DNA of 64,000 bases, taken from Bacteroidota bacterium. Lineage in GTDB: Bacteria; Bacteroidota; Bacteroidia; Bacteroidales; F082. Under the pieces are notes generated by a model. That model was not told where the DNA came from. It saw only the letters and a program-made list of their open reading frames with translations, and made no database searches. This document shows, piece by piece, positions 44,743 through 54,969 of this stretch. The first letter of the stretch is position 1. Every line of letters starts with the position of its first letter. The stretch is taken from NCBI GenBank assembly GCA_020444415.1, contig JAHLLA010000003.1:180356-244355 (forward strand), written 5' to 3'. The position numbers and the translations under genes are program-made.

Positions 44743-47700
44743 ATGAAACATTTATACCACATCATATACCTCTTATTATTTCCCTTGTTCATACTTGGGC
44801 AGGAAGAAATTCAGGTAGAATTAAAATGGCAGGGAATACGAGTTCAGCAAACAGTAAAGGAGATCGAAATACATACCATCTCCTTCGAAAATAATACCCA
44901 CCTGTATGATTATGCCTCACTGCCGGTATACAAAACCGAGATAGCATTGCCATCGGAGTTTTTTGGTTGCGAATTGCAATTCGATATTCAAGCAGCCGAT
45001 ACCCTTTCGGAGGAAGAATCATTTACGATTGCTGATACGGATTTGTTGCAAAGCGAGCTCTTATGGCAGGTAAATTACAGACATTTAACAGCCGGCTTGT
45101 TCGTGGTGCCCATGAAAGTTTTGCCTGAGGACGGGCGCATATTACTTATAAAAGAGTTCAGTATCCGGGTAAATTTGGTGCCTGTTGAACCAAATCATCA
45201 GGCTGCCGGAAGAGACATTTTCTTTACCGACAATTCCGTTCTCGGATCTGGAAGCTGGTATAAAATTGGCATCACACAAACAGGTGTCCATAAAATTTCC
45301 TACACCGATTTACAATCGATGGGTATTAATGCTACCAACCTCGATATTGAAAAAATAGGCATATTTGGTAACTATAAAGGGATGTTGCCCGAGGCAAATG
45401 CAGTGCCGCGAACCGATGACCTGATGGAGAATGCTATAAAGATAGTAGGTGATGCAGATGGTGAATTTAATGAAGGAGATTATATTCTTTTTAATGCCAA
45501 CTCGGCCTTAATTTGGGAATACAACCTCTTTTCGTCACGCTTCAGGCACGAAAACAATTTATATACTGATACAACCTACTACTTTTTAACCACCAGTGAA
45601 GGAAGTGGTAAAAGGATCGAAACCATTGCCAGTGCAACTCAGCAACCCACTTTTATATTACATGATTTTGTCGATTATAGTGTACATGATAAAGATTTCG
45701 AAAACTTAATCTATTCGGGTAAAGAGTGGTTTGGAGAGCGGTTTACGGGTGATACTTTAGAACGTACCTTTTCATTCGATTTTCCAAATAAGATAGACGA
45801 ATCGCCGGTGTATATGGAATTTGAACTCATCGCGAGAGCATTTACAAACTCTTATTACCAGGTATTTGTTAATGATAATCTCGTCATAGATTCGATATCA
45901 ATAGCCAAAATACACAGCGGTGGAAGTATTCATGCGCGCCGTGCCACCAAATCGGTCACCTTTTTTACTGATGGTGATCAAATAGACGTTAAAGTAAAGT
46001 ATTTAACGGATGATATTACCTCCAACGCCTGGCTCGAGAAGATCGTTTTAAATGTAAAACGGGCTTTGAAATTTGGTGGTGGACAAATGGCATTCCGAAA
46101 TCCACAAACTGCTGCATCCGGCAACCTGACGAAATTTGAAATAGAAAATGCCAGCAATGAGGTTATCGTCTGGGATATAACGGACAATTTTAACCCATTG
46201 AATGTGGCCTACCAGCAAAGCGGAAATAGCATCCATTACACATTAGCTACCGATTCCCTCAGAGAGTTTATTATTTGTGATGAAGAGAGCTTTTTGGAGC
46301 CGGTATCATTCAGTGCAGTTCAAAATCAAAACCTGCATAGCATAACAGAGGTTGATTTTGTAATTGTGAGCAACGAACTTTTTCTCGAACAGGCCAATCG
46401 CCTGGCGGCCATCCATGAATCGGTTGACGGGATGGACGTGCTGGTGGTTACACCCGAGCAGATTTACAATGAATTTTCTTCTGGTTCACAGGATGTTTCG
46501 GCCATACGTGATTTTATGCGGATGTTGTATCAGCGTGAAGCTTTCGGGGAAGCTTCAGGATATTTGTTGCTTTTTGGCGATGCTTCATATGATTATAAAC
46601 ACCGGGTACATGACAATACCAATTTTGTACCTACCTATGAATCCGCTGAATCGCTCAGGCATACCAGTTCGTATGTAACGGACGATTTTTTCGGATTGTT
46701 GAATGAAGATGAAGGTACAAATTGTACGGGTGAACTCGATATAGGAATCGGACGTTTTCCAGTGTCAGATATCGAACAGGCAACCACAGCAGTTGATAAA
46801 GTGGAACACTATCTCACTAAAAGTAAAAAATTAATGCGCGACTGGCGCAGCCAACTGTGTTTTATTGCAGATGATGGTGATAATAACCTGCATTTGCACC
46901 AGGCAAAGCAGTTAATTGAAATCGCTGATACCTTGCACCCCGGTTTCAGGATCAACAAGATTTTCTCAGATGCATTCGCAAAGATTACGGTTCCGGGTGG
47001 TAAGCGCTTCCCTGAAGTAAATGCCCTGATAGACGAACAGGTGGAAAGAGGTGCGCTTATTGTAAATTATACGGGACATGGTGGATTGATTGGTTGGTCT
47101 GAAGAAATGATATTGGATCTGCCCATGATCCACTCGTTCAGCAACTACGATAATTTGCCCTTATTTATAACGGCTACATGTGAATTTTCACGCTTTGATG
47201 ATCCCGAATTTGTATCAGCCGGTGAATTTGTATATTTGAATGAACATGGTGGAAGTATCGCCTTGCTTACCACTACCCGGCTGGCATACGCGCATGCTAA
47301 TATTGTAGTGAATCGAAGAATTTATAACAATCTTCTGAAAAAAGTGAATGGTGAAATTGCAAGGCTGGGAGACCTGGTAAGGTTATCAAAAAACCCATCT
47401 GACTCCAATTACCTGAATTTTGTTTTACTGGGCGATCCGGCACTCAGGCTTGCATTTCCGGAATACGAAGTAAAAACCATCGCCATTAATTCTGAAGTTG
47501 CCGGTACTAGCGCTGATACGATCAGGGCCATGCAGGAAGTAATGGTGCAGGGAGAAATTATAAACAGCCTGGGTAGCCCAATGAATAACTTTAATGGCTT
47601 TATCTATCCAAAGGTGTATGACAAACCATCCAATTATTCAACACAAGGAAATGATGGCAGCAGCTATCCTGAGGAATTTCAGTTAACGGATAAATTACTA

Positions 47701-48549
47701 TTCGATGGGCGTGCGACCGTGAAGAACGGTCAGTTCGAATTTTCCTTTGTCGTGCCAAAAGATATTTCGCACGAGTATGGATTCGGAAAGATCAGCTATT
47801 ATGCCCTGGATACTACCCATATGGTGGATGCATGGGGTGCATATGAAAATTTAGTGGTCGGAGGTATTGATCCGTACGCCTCACCTGATAATACGGGGCC
47901 AGTGATACAAATCTATCTTGAAGACAGGACATTTAGCTCCGGAGATGCTACTTCAAGCAAACCCCTGTTACTCGCCGATATTTCTGATGACCAGGGCATC
48001 AGTTACACCGGTTTAGGACTAGGGCGCGATATCGTAATGGTGGTTGACGGGGATTATACCAATTCAATGATTATGAATCCCTATTTTAATATTGATACAG
48101 ATTCCTATAAAAGCGGTGAAATTATCCGTCAATTGGGAAGTTTACAGGCAGGTTGGCATAAACTCAGTATAAAAGCATGGGATCTTCATAACAATTCGTC
48201 AGAGGCTGAAGTAGATTTCTATGTAGATGAGAATGGGGATGTGCAGTTAACAAATGTAGTTAGCTACCCGAATCCTTTTATCGACGCTATGAATTTCGAT
48301 TTCCGGCATAATAAAAGTAATTCTAAACTGGAAGTTGAAATCAATATTTACGACATAAACGGACGGTTCATCACTACCATCTTTAAACAGCTTTCCACGA
48401 ACGGGTTTACAATTGAACCTATCGAATGGAACGGTGAAGGCAGCGATGGAAATAAAATTGATCCGGGTGTTTATATGTACAATATCATTGTAACTGATGC
48501 ATTCGGAAACAAGGCTGTACAAAAGCAAAAATTTATAAAAATTAATTAA
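44743..48549 (+). CDS. Second PorU-like C25 sortase paralogue
   Basis: 1268 residues, one fewer than its neighbour. Signal peptide KHLYHIIYLLLFPLFILG. The same catalytic arrangement is kept: His779 in YTGHGGLIGW and Cys813 in ITATCEFSRFDD, also 34 residues apart, followed by LTTTRLAYAHA and LLGDPALRLAF. The N-terminal half matches the first protein in blocks (WYKIGITQTGVHKISYTDLQ against WFKVRIDKSGIYKITYQELQ), and the end is again a sorting-type domain from SYPNPFIDAMNF. The sequence differs throughout, so the duplication is old. Both appear catalytically intact. It could act on a distinct set of cargo, but that is inference. porV follows after 87 bp. Confidence 0.85.
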   Translation: MKHLYHIIYLLLFPLFILGQEEIQVELKWQGIRVQQTVKEIEIHTISFENNTHLYDYASLPVYKTEIALPSEFFGCELQFDIQAADTLSEEESFTIADTDLLQSELLWQVNYRHLTAGLFVVPMKVLPEDGRILLIKEFSIRVNLVPVEPNHQAAGRDIFFTDNSVLGSGSWYKIGITQTGVHKISYTDLQSMGINATNLDIEKIGIFGNYKGMLPEANAVPRTDDLMENAIKIVGDADGEFNEGDYILFNANSALIWEYNLFSSRFRHENNLYTDTTYYFLTTSEGSGKRIETIASATQQPTFILHDFVDYSVHDKDFENLIYSGKEWFGERFTGDTLERTFSFDFPNKIDESPVYMEFELIARAFTNSYYQVFVNDNLVIDSISIAKIHSGGSIHARRATKSVTFFTDGDQIDVKVKYLTDDITSNAWLEKIVLNVKRALKFGGGQMAFRNPQTAASGNLTKFEIENASNEVIVWDITDNFNPLNVAYQQSGNSIHYTLATDSLREFIICDEESFLEPVSFSAVQNQNLHSITEVDFVIVSNELFLEQANRLAAIHESVDGMDVLVVTPEQIYNEFSSGSQDVSAIRDFMRMLYQREAFGEASGYLLLFGDASYDYKHRVHDNTNFVPTYESAESLRHTSSYVTDDFFGLLNEDEGTNCTGELDIGIGRFPVSDIEQATTAVDKVEHYLTKSKKLMRDWRSQLCFIADDGDNNLHLHQAKQLIEIADTLHPGFRINKIFSDAFAKITVPGGKRFPEVNALIDEQVERGALIVNYTGHGGLIGWSEEMILDLPMIHSFSNYDNLPLFITATCEFSRFDDPEFVSAGEFVYLNEHGGSIALLTTTRLAYAHANIVVNRRIYNNLLKKVNGEIARLGDLVRLSKNPSDSNYLNFVLLGDPALRLAFPEYEVKTIAINSEVAGTSADTIRAMQEVMVQGEIINSLGSPMNNFNGFIYPKVYDKPSNYSTQGNDGSSYPEEFQLTDKLLFDGRATVKNGQFEFSFVVPKDISHEYGFGKISYYALDTTHMVDAWGAYENLVVGGIDPYASPDNTGPVIQIYLEDRTFSSGDATSSKPLLLADISDDQGISYTGLGLGRDIVMVVDGDYTNSMIMNPYFNIDTDSYKSGEIIRQLGSLQAGWHKLSIKAWDLHNNSSEAEVDFYVDENGDVQLTNVVSYPNPFIDAMNFDFRHNKSNSKLEVEINIYDINGRFITTIFKQLSTNGFTIEPIEWNGEGSDGNKIDPGVYMYNIIVTDAFGNKAVQKQKFIKIN

Positions 48550-48596
48550 CCAGATGTTTACACGGTAGCGCTATACTAATACCTGAAATAAATCGT

Positions 48597-48604
48597 TACT
48601 TTTG
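48597..48604 (+). promoter_or_regulatory. -7 promoter element of porV
   Basis: TACTTTTG, full match to TAnnTTTG, 32 nt before the ATG. No clear -33 TTG. Confidence 0.5.
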
Positions 48605-48636
48605 CAAACCTTTTTTAAATAAGCATTTAATATCAT

Positions 48637-49923
48637 ATGAAACTTAGGAGATTTTTTACAGTAGGTTTAATGTTGTTGGTAGTTACCTCATTTGCACAGA
48701 TTAACATTACAAAGAACGGGATACCTGTCAATACACTGAATACAGCAGTTCCATTCTTGACAATTGGACCCGATGCAAGATCGGGCGGTATGGGTGATGG
48801 AGGTGTAGCCACTTCTCCCGATGCAAACGCGATGCATTACAATCCTGCCAAGTATGCTTTTATTGAGGATAAAATGGGATTTGCCATATCCTATACGCCA
48901 TGGTTACGTAACCTGGTAAATGATATCAATATGGCTTATGTGTCGTATTATATGAGATTTGATGATATGCAAGCCATGGCGTTTTCGTTACGATATTTCT
49001 CATTGGGTGAAATTCAGTTTACCGATGAGCAGGGTGCACCGCTGGGTACATTCAATCCCAACGAATTTGCTATTGACGGAACCTACTCCCGAAAACTCTC
49101 TGATTATTTGTCGCTGGCGGTTGCAGGAAGGTTCATTTATTCAAACCTCACACTGGGGCAAACCATCCAGGGTGTAGAGACAAAACCGGGTATTTCAGTA
49201 GCCGCTGATGTGGCCCTATACTGGGAAAAAGATGTAGAGTGGTTTAAAGGAATGGACGCCAAATTTGCGTGGGGAATGAATATCTCAAATATTGGCCAGA
49301 AAATATCCTATACAAGTAGCAATATCGAACAGAGTTTTATTCCAACAAATTTCAGGATAGGGCCCCGTTTAACACTTGCACTGGACGATTACAACACATT
49401 GGCGTTTTATGGAGACATCAATAAACTGCTGGTGCCAACACCACCTATTTATAAGTCAGATTCATCGGGTAATCCAATTCCGATACCTGGCACTGACCAA
49501 TACGAGATCGCGGCAGGTAAAAATCCGGATGTCTCAGTAATCACTGGTATGATCCAATCGTGGTATGATGCACCGGGAGTGCTGGTGAGAGATGAAAACG
49601 ATGAAATTGTCTATAACGAAGACGGCACCGCACAGGTTGAAAGTGGTTCCGCTTTCAAGGAAGAACTAAGGGAATTTTACTATTCAATTGGAACAGAATA
49701 TTGGTATAATGAAATTTTAGCTATCCGGGCAGGTTATTTCTGGGAACATGCATCAAAAGGTGCGCGGCAATACGCCACCTTGGGCGTAGGTTTGCGCTAC
49801 AATGTTTTCGGCCTCGATTTTTCATATTTGATCCCAACGGGAGGCAGTGTGGCACAAAATCCACTGCAAAATACATTGCGATTCTCATTGTTGTTTAATT
49901 TCGACAACCTGAATAAGAACTAA
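48637..49923 (+). CDS. porV: T9SS outer-membrane shuttle protein PorV
   Basis: 428 residues. Signal peptide at 1-21. The start of the mature protein, TAVPFLTIGPDARSGGMGDG (about 37-56) and ATSPDANAMHYNPAKYAF, is the hallmark of PorV, a FadL-like 14-strand barrel. The protein binds cargo sorting domains as they leave the SprA translocon and carries them to PorU. Its place directly behind the porU pair supports the identification. ispF follows with 10 bp between, so co-transcription with ispF is likely but functionally unrelated. Confidence 0.92.
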   Translation: MKLRRFFTVGLMLLVVTSFAQINITKNGIPVNTLNTAVPFLTIGPDARSGGMGDGGVATSPDANAMHYNPAKYAFIEDKMGFAISYTPWLRNLVNDINMAYVSYYMRFDDMQAMAFSLRYFSLGEIQFTDEQGAPLGTFNPNEFAIDGTYSRKLSDYLSLAVAGRFIYSNLTLGQTIQGVETKPGISVAADVALYWEKDVEWFKGMDAKFAWGMNISNIGQKISYTSSNIEQSFIPTNFRIGPRLTLALDDYNTLAFYGDINKLLVPTPPIYKSDSSGNPIPIPGTDQYEIAAGKNPDVSVITGMIQSWYDAPGVLVRDENDEIVYNEDGTAQVESGSAFKEELREFYYSIGTEYWYNEILAIRAGYFWEHASKGARQYATLGVGLRYNVFGLDFSYLIPTGGSVAQNPLQNTLRFSLLFNFDNLNKN

Positions 49924-49933
49924 AGCTGTTAAG

Positions 49934-50413
49934 ATGGACAGGTTCCGTGTAGGTTTTGGCTACGATGTTCATCCATTAATTCCCGGTAGAAAATTAGTTA
50001 TCGGGGGTATTTCAATCGACTATCATAAAGGTGCTTTGGGACATTCTGACGCGGATGTGCTGTTACATGCATTATCAGATGCCTTGCTGGGTGCGGCCGG
50101 ATTAAAGGATATAGGTCATTATTTCCCGGATAACGATTTGAAATGGAAAGGTGCTGATAGCACCATTATTTTAAAAGAAGTGGTCAGCCTGGTAGAGAAG
50201 AAAGGCTACCGCGTTAATAACGTTGATACTACCATCGTGTTGCAAGAGCCCAGGATCAGCAATCATACGGCGGATATGAAATCTAAAATTGCTGCTATAT
50301 TGAAAACGGAATTGGACGATATTTCCATCAAAGCGACTACAACAGAACACCTGGGTTATATTGGAAATGGAGATGGTATTGCTGCTTTTGCAGTTGTTTC
50401 AATTATAGCCTAA
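49934..50413 (+). CDS. ispF: 2-C-methyl-D-erythritol 2,4-cyclodiphosphate synthase
   Basis: Isoprenoid synthesis (MEP pathway): cyclises CDP-ME-2-phosphate to ME-cPP. 159 residues, normal length. Zinc ligands D11 and H13 are in GYDVHPL and H45 in GHSDADVLLHALSDALLGA (about 36-54); the ATTTEHLGYIGNGDGIAAFA block closes the protein. It follows porV by 10 bp. Confidence 0.96.
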   Translation: MDRFRVGFGYDVHPLIPGRKLVIGGISIDYHKGALGHSDADVLLHALSDALLGAAGLKDIGHYFPDNDLKWKGADSTIILKEVVSLVEKKGYRVNNVDTTIVLQEPRISNHTADMKSKIAAILKTELDDISIKATTTEHLGYIGNGDGIAAFAVVSIIA

Positions 50414-50422
50414 AAATGATTG

Positions 50423-50971
50423 CTAATTTCCCTCGAAAATGCCATTGAAAGTGATGTACATTTCAACTTCGTTATCAAATCCTTCAAAAAAGGGTAGGTT
50501 TAGTTGATCATTATAAAGGATTCCTTTTAGCGAAAATATCCTGTAGGTCTGTGAAGCGGAACCCGGTTTTGTTATGGTCATGTTAAATTGTATCGTTTCA
50601 TTCATCCGCAGCTCGTCGCATATCAATTGCAATTCAATGCTATAGTTTTGGTTGGTGCTTTTTTGATTGATTATCTCGATGATAGGTAGAATTCCCTGTA
50701 GCAGGAACTCCCTTTCTTCTTCTTCCAGGTCAGGGTCAGCCGGAGCAGGATGTAAAGGATTGTAAAAGTCCCGGTTTTTCAGTCTTACTTTAAAATCTCC
50801 GGTTTTATAATCAAGAAAAACAGTATTGTCCGTGTTTTCCCACTGGTATGTTTCTTCACCCTCCAGGGCAATTAACTTAATAGAACTGCGAAGTGTTTTA
50901 TAGCCTGGTTGTTGCGCAGTTAACAGGTTTGTTGTCAAAATCAGGATGATTGATAGTAATAAAACTTTCAT
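50423..50971 (-). CDS. Exported protein of unknown function
   Basis: 182 residues. Signal peptide at 1-19 (LLLSIILILTTNLLTAQ). The mature part is beta-rich with no recognised motif; the fold hints (FKVRLKNRDFYNPLHPAPAD, then TIQFNMTITKPG) are those of a small secreted or periplasmic beta-sandwich, related in pattern to YceI-like proteins, but I would not claim membership. It is convergent with ispF (9 bp between stops). An isolated single-gene unit; the gap from 50972 to 51149 holds no gene. Confidence 0.6.
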   Translation of the reverse strand: MKVLLLSIILILTTNLLTAQQPGYKTLRSSIKLIALEGEETYQWENTDNTVFLDYKTGDFKVRLKNRDFYNPLHPAPADPDLEEEEREFLLQGILPIIEIINQKSTNQNYSIELQLICDELRMNETIQFNMTITKPGSASQTYRIFSLKGILYNDQLNLPFFEGFDNEVEMYITFNGIFEGN

Positions 50972-51149
50972 GTGTGTACATTTATTAAAGAGTGTGCAAT
51001 TTAATCATTATAATTGTTTAGTTGGCCTGACCCGTTAAGTGGTCTTGCTCTAAACGAGTCGGAACTTTAAAAGTCTATTCAGCGGGTTATAAATCTGCGA
51101 TCAGGTATAAAAGGCAAAGAATGATTTTGTTCTTGTGCTACTCGTCGAA

Positions 51150-52580
51150 TTATTTGAAAAACTTGTGGTCGAAATTAACCAGGTACAGCTTGCTTGTCGA
51201 TCGGGTTACGGCTGTATACAGCCATCGCAGGTATTCGGTATTGACCATTTCTTCCGTCAGATATCCTTGATCGACGAAAACATGCGGCCACTGGCCACCC
51301 TGGGTTTTATGGCAGGTCATGGCATAAGCGAATTTTACATGCAGGGCATTGTACCAGGGGTTGGTCATGACCTTCTGAACGCGTTTCCTGCGTTCCGGAA
51401 TATCCATATAATCTTCTTCAACCTTCTGAAATAAAGCATTTCTGTCAGTTTTGGGTAGTCCCGGGCCGTCGATATAAATAGTTGATAACAGAATTTTTAC
51501 ACTGATCTCTTTTTCCTCAGGGTAATCAATCAGCCGGATTTCAGCATCAGCGAAGTGGAAACCATACATCTCTTCAATTTTCAGAATTCGAACTACCTGC
51601 ATTAAATCTCCATTGGCAATAAAACCGGCTTTTGAAGTTTCATCAAGCCAGAAATAATCATTTTTAACTACCATCAACACGTCCCCACCTTCAATTTCTG
51701 ATTCTTTATTCAGGATGTTGTTCCGCACTTGTTGGTTAAACAAATTGGCCCGTTTATTCGTACGGCATACGATTACGCTATTCTCAATATCCTGGTGGTT
51801 AAATGTGTCGTTTAATAGTTCTTCAAAGGTATTTCCGTCTTCAATTTTCAGGATGTCTTTTTTAAAATGGGCCGTGTTAAACAGGCTTGTAATGGTTTGA
51901 GAACTACCAATTAATTTTCTGAGGCTGGTAGCTTCGCTAAGCACACCCGAGTTAAAAGCCTGCCGCATGACTTCCTGCATTTCAAACTCAAAAGCGGTTA
52001 TATTGAAAGAACTCTTTATATAACGGATGTCGAGAGCAGGACTCATATCCAAGCCCACTGGAGGTAGCTGTGCCGTGTCACCAATCAGTATGATCTTATT
52101 GTTTTCACGGCTGAATACAAAGGAAAATAGGTCATCCAACAGGTTCCTCCCAGCGAATGCCTCACCTGACAACTGGCTGTTGTCTGAAATCATGGAAGCT
52201 TCATCAATTATAAAAATACTGTCTTTGAAGCGGTTTTGAGAAAGGGAAATTTTATAATGACCTTCATTTGAAGTTATTATGTAGTAAATATAGCGATGAA
52301 TAGTATGCGCCCTGTAGCCCGTGTATTTGCTTAAAACTTTCGCAGCCCTTCCGGTTGGTGCCAACAATACGAAATTTTTCTTGTGCGATGCTAACATGTT
52401 TACATACGCACTGATAAGGCTGGTTTTACCGGTGCCTGCATAGCCTTTCAATATGTAAACCGGATTCTTTTTAACTGTTTGATAAAGTGCTGACAGATGA
52501 TTGATTGCCGTTTTTTGATCACCGGTTGGTTCGTGTGGAAAAGCATCTAAAATTTGACCGGTGACCTTATATTGTACCAT
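51150..52580 (-). CDS. RecD/Pif1-like superfamily 1B DNA helicase
   Basis: 476 residues. A P-loop GYAGTGKTS (about 45-53), a DEAS Walker B (about 125, FIIDEASMISD), an LIGDTAQLPPVG motif III (about 172) and a C-terminal UvrD_C_2 region AYAMTCHKTQGGQWPHVFVD (about 418-437) place it with RecD2/Pif1-type 5'-3' helicases, without an N-terminal RecD extension. Probable role in repair or R-loop/fork processing. It begins 21 bp after the tamL stop on the same strand. CACATTTG just before the ATG is close to, but not, a -7 consensus, so it may depend on the tamL promoter. Confidence 0.85.
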   Translation of the reverse strand: MVQYKVTGQILDAFPHEPTGDQKTAINHLSALYQTVKKNPVYILKGYAGTGKTSLISAYVNMLASHKKNFVLLAPTGRAAKVLSKYTGYRAHTIHRYIYYIITSNEGHYKISLSQNRFKDSIFIIDEASMISDNSQLSGEAFAGRNLLDDLFSFVFSRENNKIILIGDTAQLPPVGLDMSPALDIRYIKSSFNITAFEFEMQEVMRQAFNSGVLSEATSLRKLIGSSQTITSLFNTAHFKKDILKIEDGNTFEELLNDTFNHQDIENSVIVCRTNKRANLFNQQVRNNILNKESEIEGGDVLMVVKNDYFWLDETSKAGFIANGDLMQVVRILKIEEMYGFHFADAEIRLIDYPEEKEISVKILLSTIYIDGPGLPKTDRNALFQKVEEDYMDIPERRKRVQKVMTNPWYNALHVKFAYAMTCHKTQGGQWPHVFVDQGYLTEEMVNTEYLRWLYTAVTRSTSKLYLVNFDHKFFK

Positions 52581-52601
52581 AGCAAATGTGTTTAAACCCT
52601 T

Positions 52602-54959
52602 TTAAAAAGGGTATCCGATACCGAAGTTCGCAATAAAATCACTGAATTTTAGGTATTGAATCCGCCATCGTTCATTTTGCGGGTATGCCGGGTCGCGGAA
52701 AGGCGCGGCAAAATCCACCCTGATTAAAAAGAAACTGAAATCGAATCGTACGCCAATACCACCATCTACAGCCAGTTGCTTGTAAAAAGTGTCTAATTTA
52801 AATTCTCCGCCAGGATAAACGGTTGACTCGTTATAGGTCCAGATATTGCCTATGTCTAAAAAAAGCCCGAGTTTAAAGAAACGGTACACAGGAAATCGTA
52901 ATTCGGCATTTGCTTCAATTTGTATTTCACCAATACGTTCATATATATCTGTACCTGAATAAGAACCCGGCCCCAGTTCTTTAAAATGCCAACCCCGCAT
53001 ACCGTTGGCGCCGCCACCATAAAAACCTTTGGTATAGGGCACTTCTTCAGAATTCAGGTAGGGGATAACCGACCCAATGAAAACACGGGTAGCAAGACTG
53101 TTTCGTTTGTTATTAAAATAAAAATACCGCCTGTAGTCAATGCTGCCCCTTAAATACTGTGAATAGCGGATGCCAAATAACTGATAATAACCTTCCTCTG
53201 TTTTATTTGAATTGGCAAGCGTGTTGATACCATAAAGCAAATTACCCGAACTTTCAAGGTTGAGCCTGAAAAACTGGTGCTGCTCAAGGGTGGCTAAGTT
53301 CTGGTTATTGAATATGAAACTGTAACTTAAACCAAAAACGATCTGGTCTGAATACTGCTCTTTGAGCGCTGTATTTTCTTCCTGATCCAGGATTTCCTGG
53401 AATTCAGGCGTAGGAAAAACTTTGATAAGGTTGGTGTTGATGGGTGTTACTATATGTTTCATCAGTTGCGTTTGATTCCAACTGTATCCAAATTCAAGGT
53501 TGGTAATATTGCGAGTGTAGTTTTGCCTCACCTGGTAGTTAAAACCGAACGTAAGGTTTGTGATGGTGCTATGTTTTTCGCTAAACCCGCGTAATTTTAA
53601 CGGGAACAGAAAGCGGGGAAAAAAGAGGGTACCATCAACGCCGGCTTCAAATGTATTGAATACACCGGCTGTCGTGCCTTCCTGGCCACCAACTGATTGG
53701 GCTTCAAATCCTCCAATTACCTGTATACGCAATATATCGGCACGTTTGAAAATATTTTTATTCAGGTAGGTCAGTTTTCCCCTTACACCCAAATCGCCAC
53801 TTGAGTTGGTGCCAAATCCTTCAACAGATACAGAATTTCGCTTTGCATTTTGCATGATTATTTGCGAATTCATATATTTTATAGAAGCATCTTCGCTTGT
53901 ACCCGCCCCGGTAGTATCAAAATTGATTTTTACTGTTCGCAGGATACTGTAATTAAAAAGATGGCGGTATGTACTTTGTACTTCATCTGCTGAAAACGGT
54001 GTGCGGGGCTTTATTTTTATGGCTGCATCAAAAGCGGCAGGTTTTAATTTGGGTTTCTGATCCAACAAATATGTATAAATATAGGCTGATTTATCTCCTA
54101 CAAATTTAACCGGATGTATCAGTGTGTCAAGCGCTAATTCAGAAGTAGGGTTGAATTCAGGAATAACCGTCACATCTTTTATAAAGTAGCGGTCGTGGGG
54201 TTTGTTTAAATCGTCAGATGGACTTTTACCCGGGATCTTCACATTATTGATTTTCATGGTTACAGCCATGGTTCGGTTTTGATAATTACTATCTACCTGA
54301 AACTGAATATAATTCCTGTTGAAATAGTAATAACCGTTATTTCTTAAATGTTTTGTGATCCTGTCGCGCTCATCATCCATTGTAAAGGCATTGTAAATGT
54401 CGCCTTCGTCAATAAGTGATTTGTGTTCGACTTCATAAAAGAATCTTTCCAGCGTTGTGTCAGCAATATCATAAGCTATTTTGGTAATAAAGTAAGGAGG
54501 TGCGGGAAATACATCATAAGTAATTTCGGCAGTTTTATTATCCTTCTCAACCCGATAGGAAACGGTAGAATTGAAAAAACCGATATTATCCAGGTATTGC
54601 TCTATTCTAACAGCACTTCGGTTGGCATCGTCATCGCTATAAAAAGCGGGTGTTTCGCTAAAATTCTTACTTAACCAGGTATTAAATTTTGTTGGTTTAT
54701 GTTGATTGCGGTAATGGAAATACAATTTAGCACGCCAGCCCAGGATTTTTTTGTTGGGTTTGGGCTTTAAAAATATTTTGAGTTCAGATGGTTCAATCTG
54801 AGCGTATTTTTTTTCAATTTCAAGATGGTATTTATTGATGAGGTATTCGTTTTCGGGTACATATTTTTTTACCGAACAAGACGATAAAATACCGAGGAGG
54901 GAGAAGATCAGTATACCTATTTTAAATATGTTTTTTAACACCAGAGGAGAATTAGCCAA
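52602..54959 (-). CDS. tamL: TamL-type outer-membrane assembly lipoprotein (BamA/TamA family)
   Basis: Omp85-family barrel with POTRA domains that inserts outer-membrane proteins; in Bacteroidota the TamA homologue is a lipoprotein named TamL. About 785 residues: a lipobox LSSC near residue 28 with KKYVPENEYLINKYHLE behind it, POTRA domains at about 90-330, and a 16-strand barrel at about 375-785 with KGFYGGGANGMRGW and a terminal Phe (GIGYPF). The first codon is a TTG at 54959, 2 nt after a TAAATTTG element; a GTG at 54941 (residue 7) is equally plausible. No tamB gene lies adjacent. Confidence 0.82.
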   Translation of the reverse strand: MANSPLVLKNIFKIGILIFSLLGILSSCSVKKYVPENEYLINKYHLEIEKKYAQIEPSELKIFLKPKPNKKILGWRAKLYFHYRNQHKPTKFNTWLSKNFSETPAFYSDDDANRSAVRIEQYLDNIGFFNSTVSYRVEKDNKTAEITYDVFPAPPYFITKIAYDIADTTLERFFYEVEHKSLIDEGDIYNAFTMDDERDRITKHLRNNGYYYFNRNYIQFQVDSNYQNRTMAVTMKINNVKIPGKSPSDDLNKPHDRYFIKDVTVIPEFNPTSELALDTLIHPVKFVGDKSAYIYTYLLDQKPKLKPAAFDAAIKIKPRTPFSADEVQSTYRHLFNYSILRTVKINFDTTGAGTSEDASIKYMNSQIIMQNAKRNSVSVEGFGTNSSGDLGVRGKLTYLNKNIFKRADILRIQVIGGFEAQSVGGQEGTTAGVFNTFEAGVDGTLFFPRFLFPLKLRGFSEKHSTITNLTFGFNYQVRQNYTRNITNLEFGYSWNQTQLMKHIVTPINTNLIKVFPTPEFQEILDQEENTALKEQYSDQIVFGLSYSFIFNNQNLATLEQHQFFRLNLESSGNLLYGINTLANSNKTEEGYYQLFGIRYSQYLRGSIDYRRYFYFNNKRNSLATRVFIGSVIPYLNSEEVPYTKGFYGGGANGMRGWHFKELGPGSYSGTDIYERIGEIQIEANAELRFPVYRFFKLGLFLDIGNIWTYNESTVYPGGEFKLDTFYKQLAVDGGIGVRFDFSFFLIRVDFAAPFRDPAYPQNERWRIQYLKFSDFIANFGIGYPF

Positions 54960-54961
54960 TG

Positions 54962-54969
54962 CAAATTTA
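54962..54969 (-). promoter_or_regulatory. -7 promoter element of tamL
   Basis: TAAATTTG on the minus strand, 2 nt before the TTG start at 54959, or 20 nt before the alternative GTG at 54941. Confidence 0.5.
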
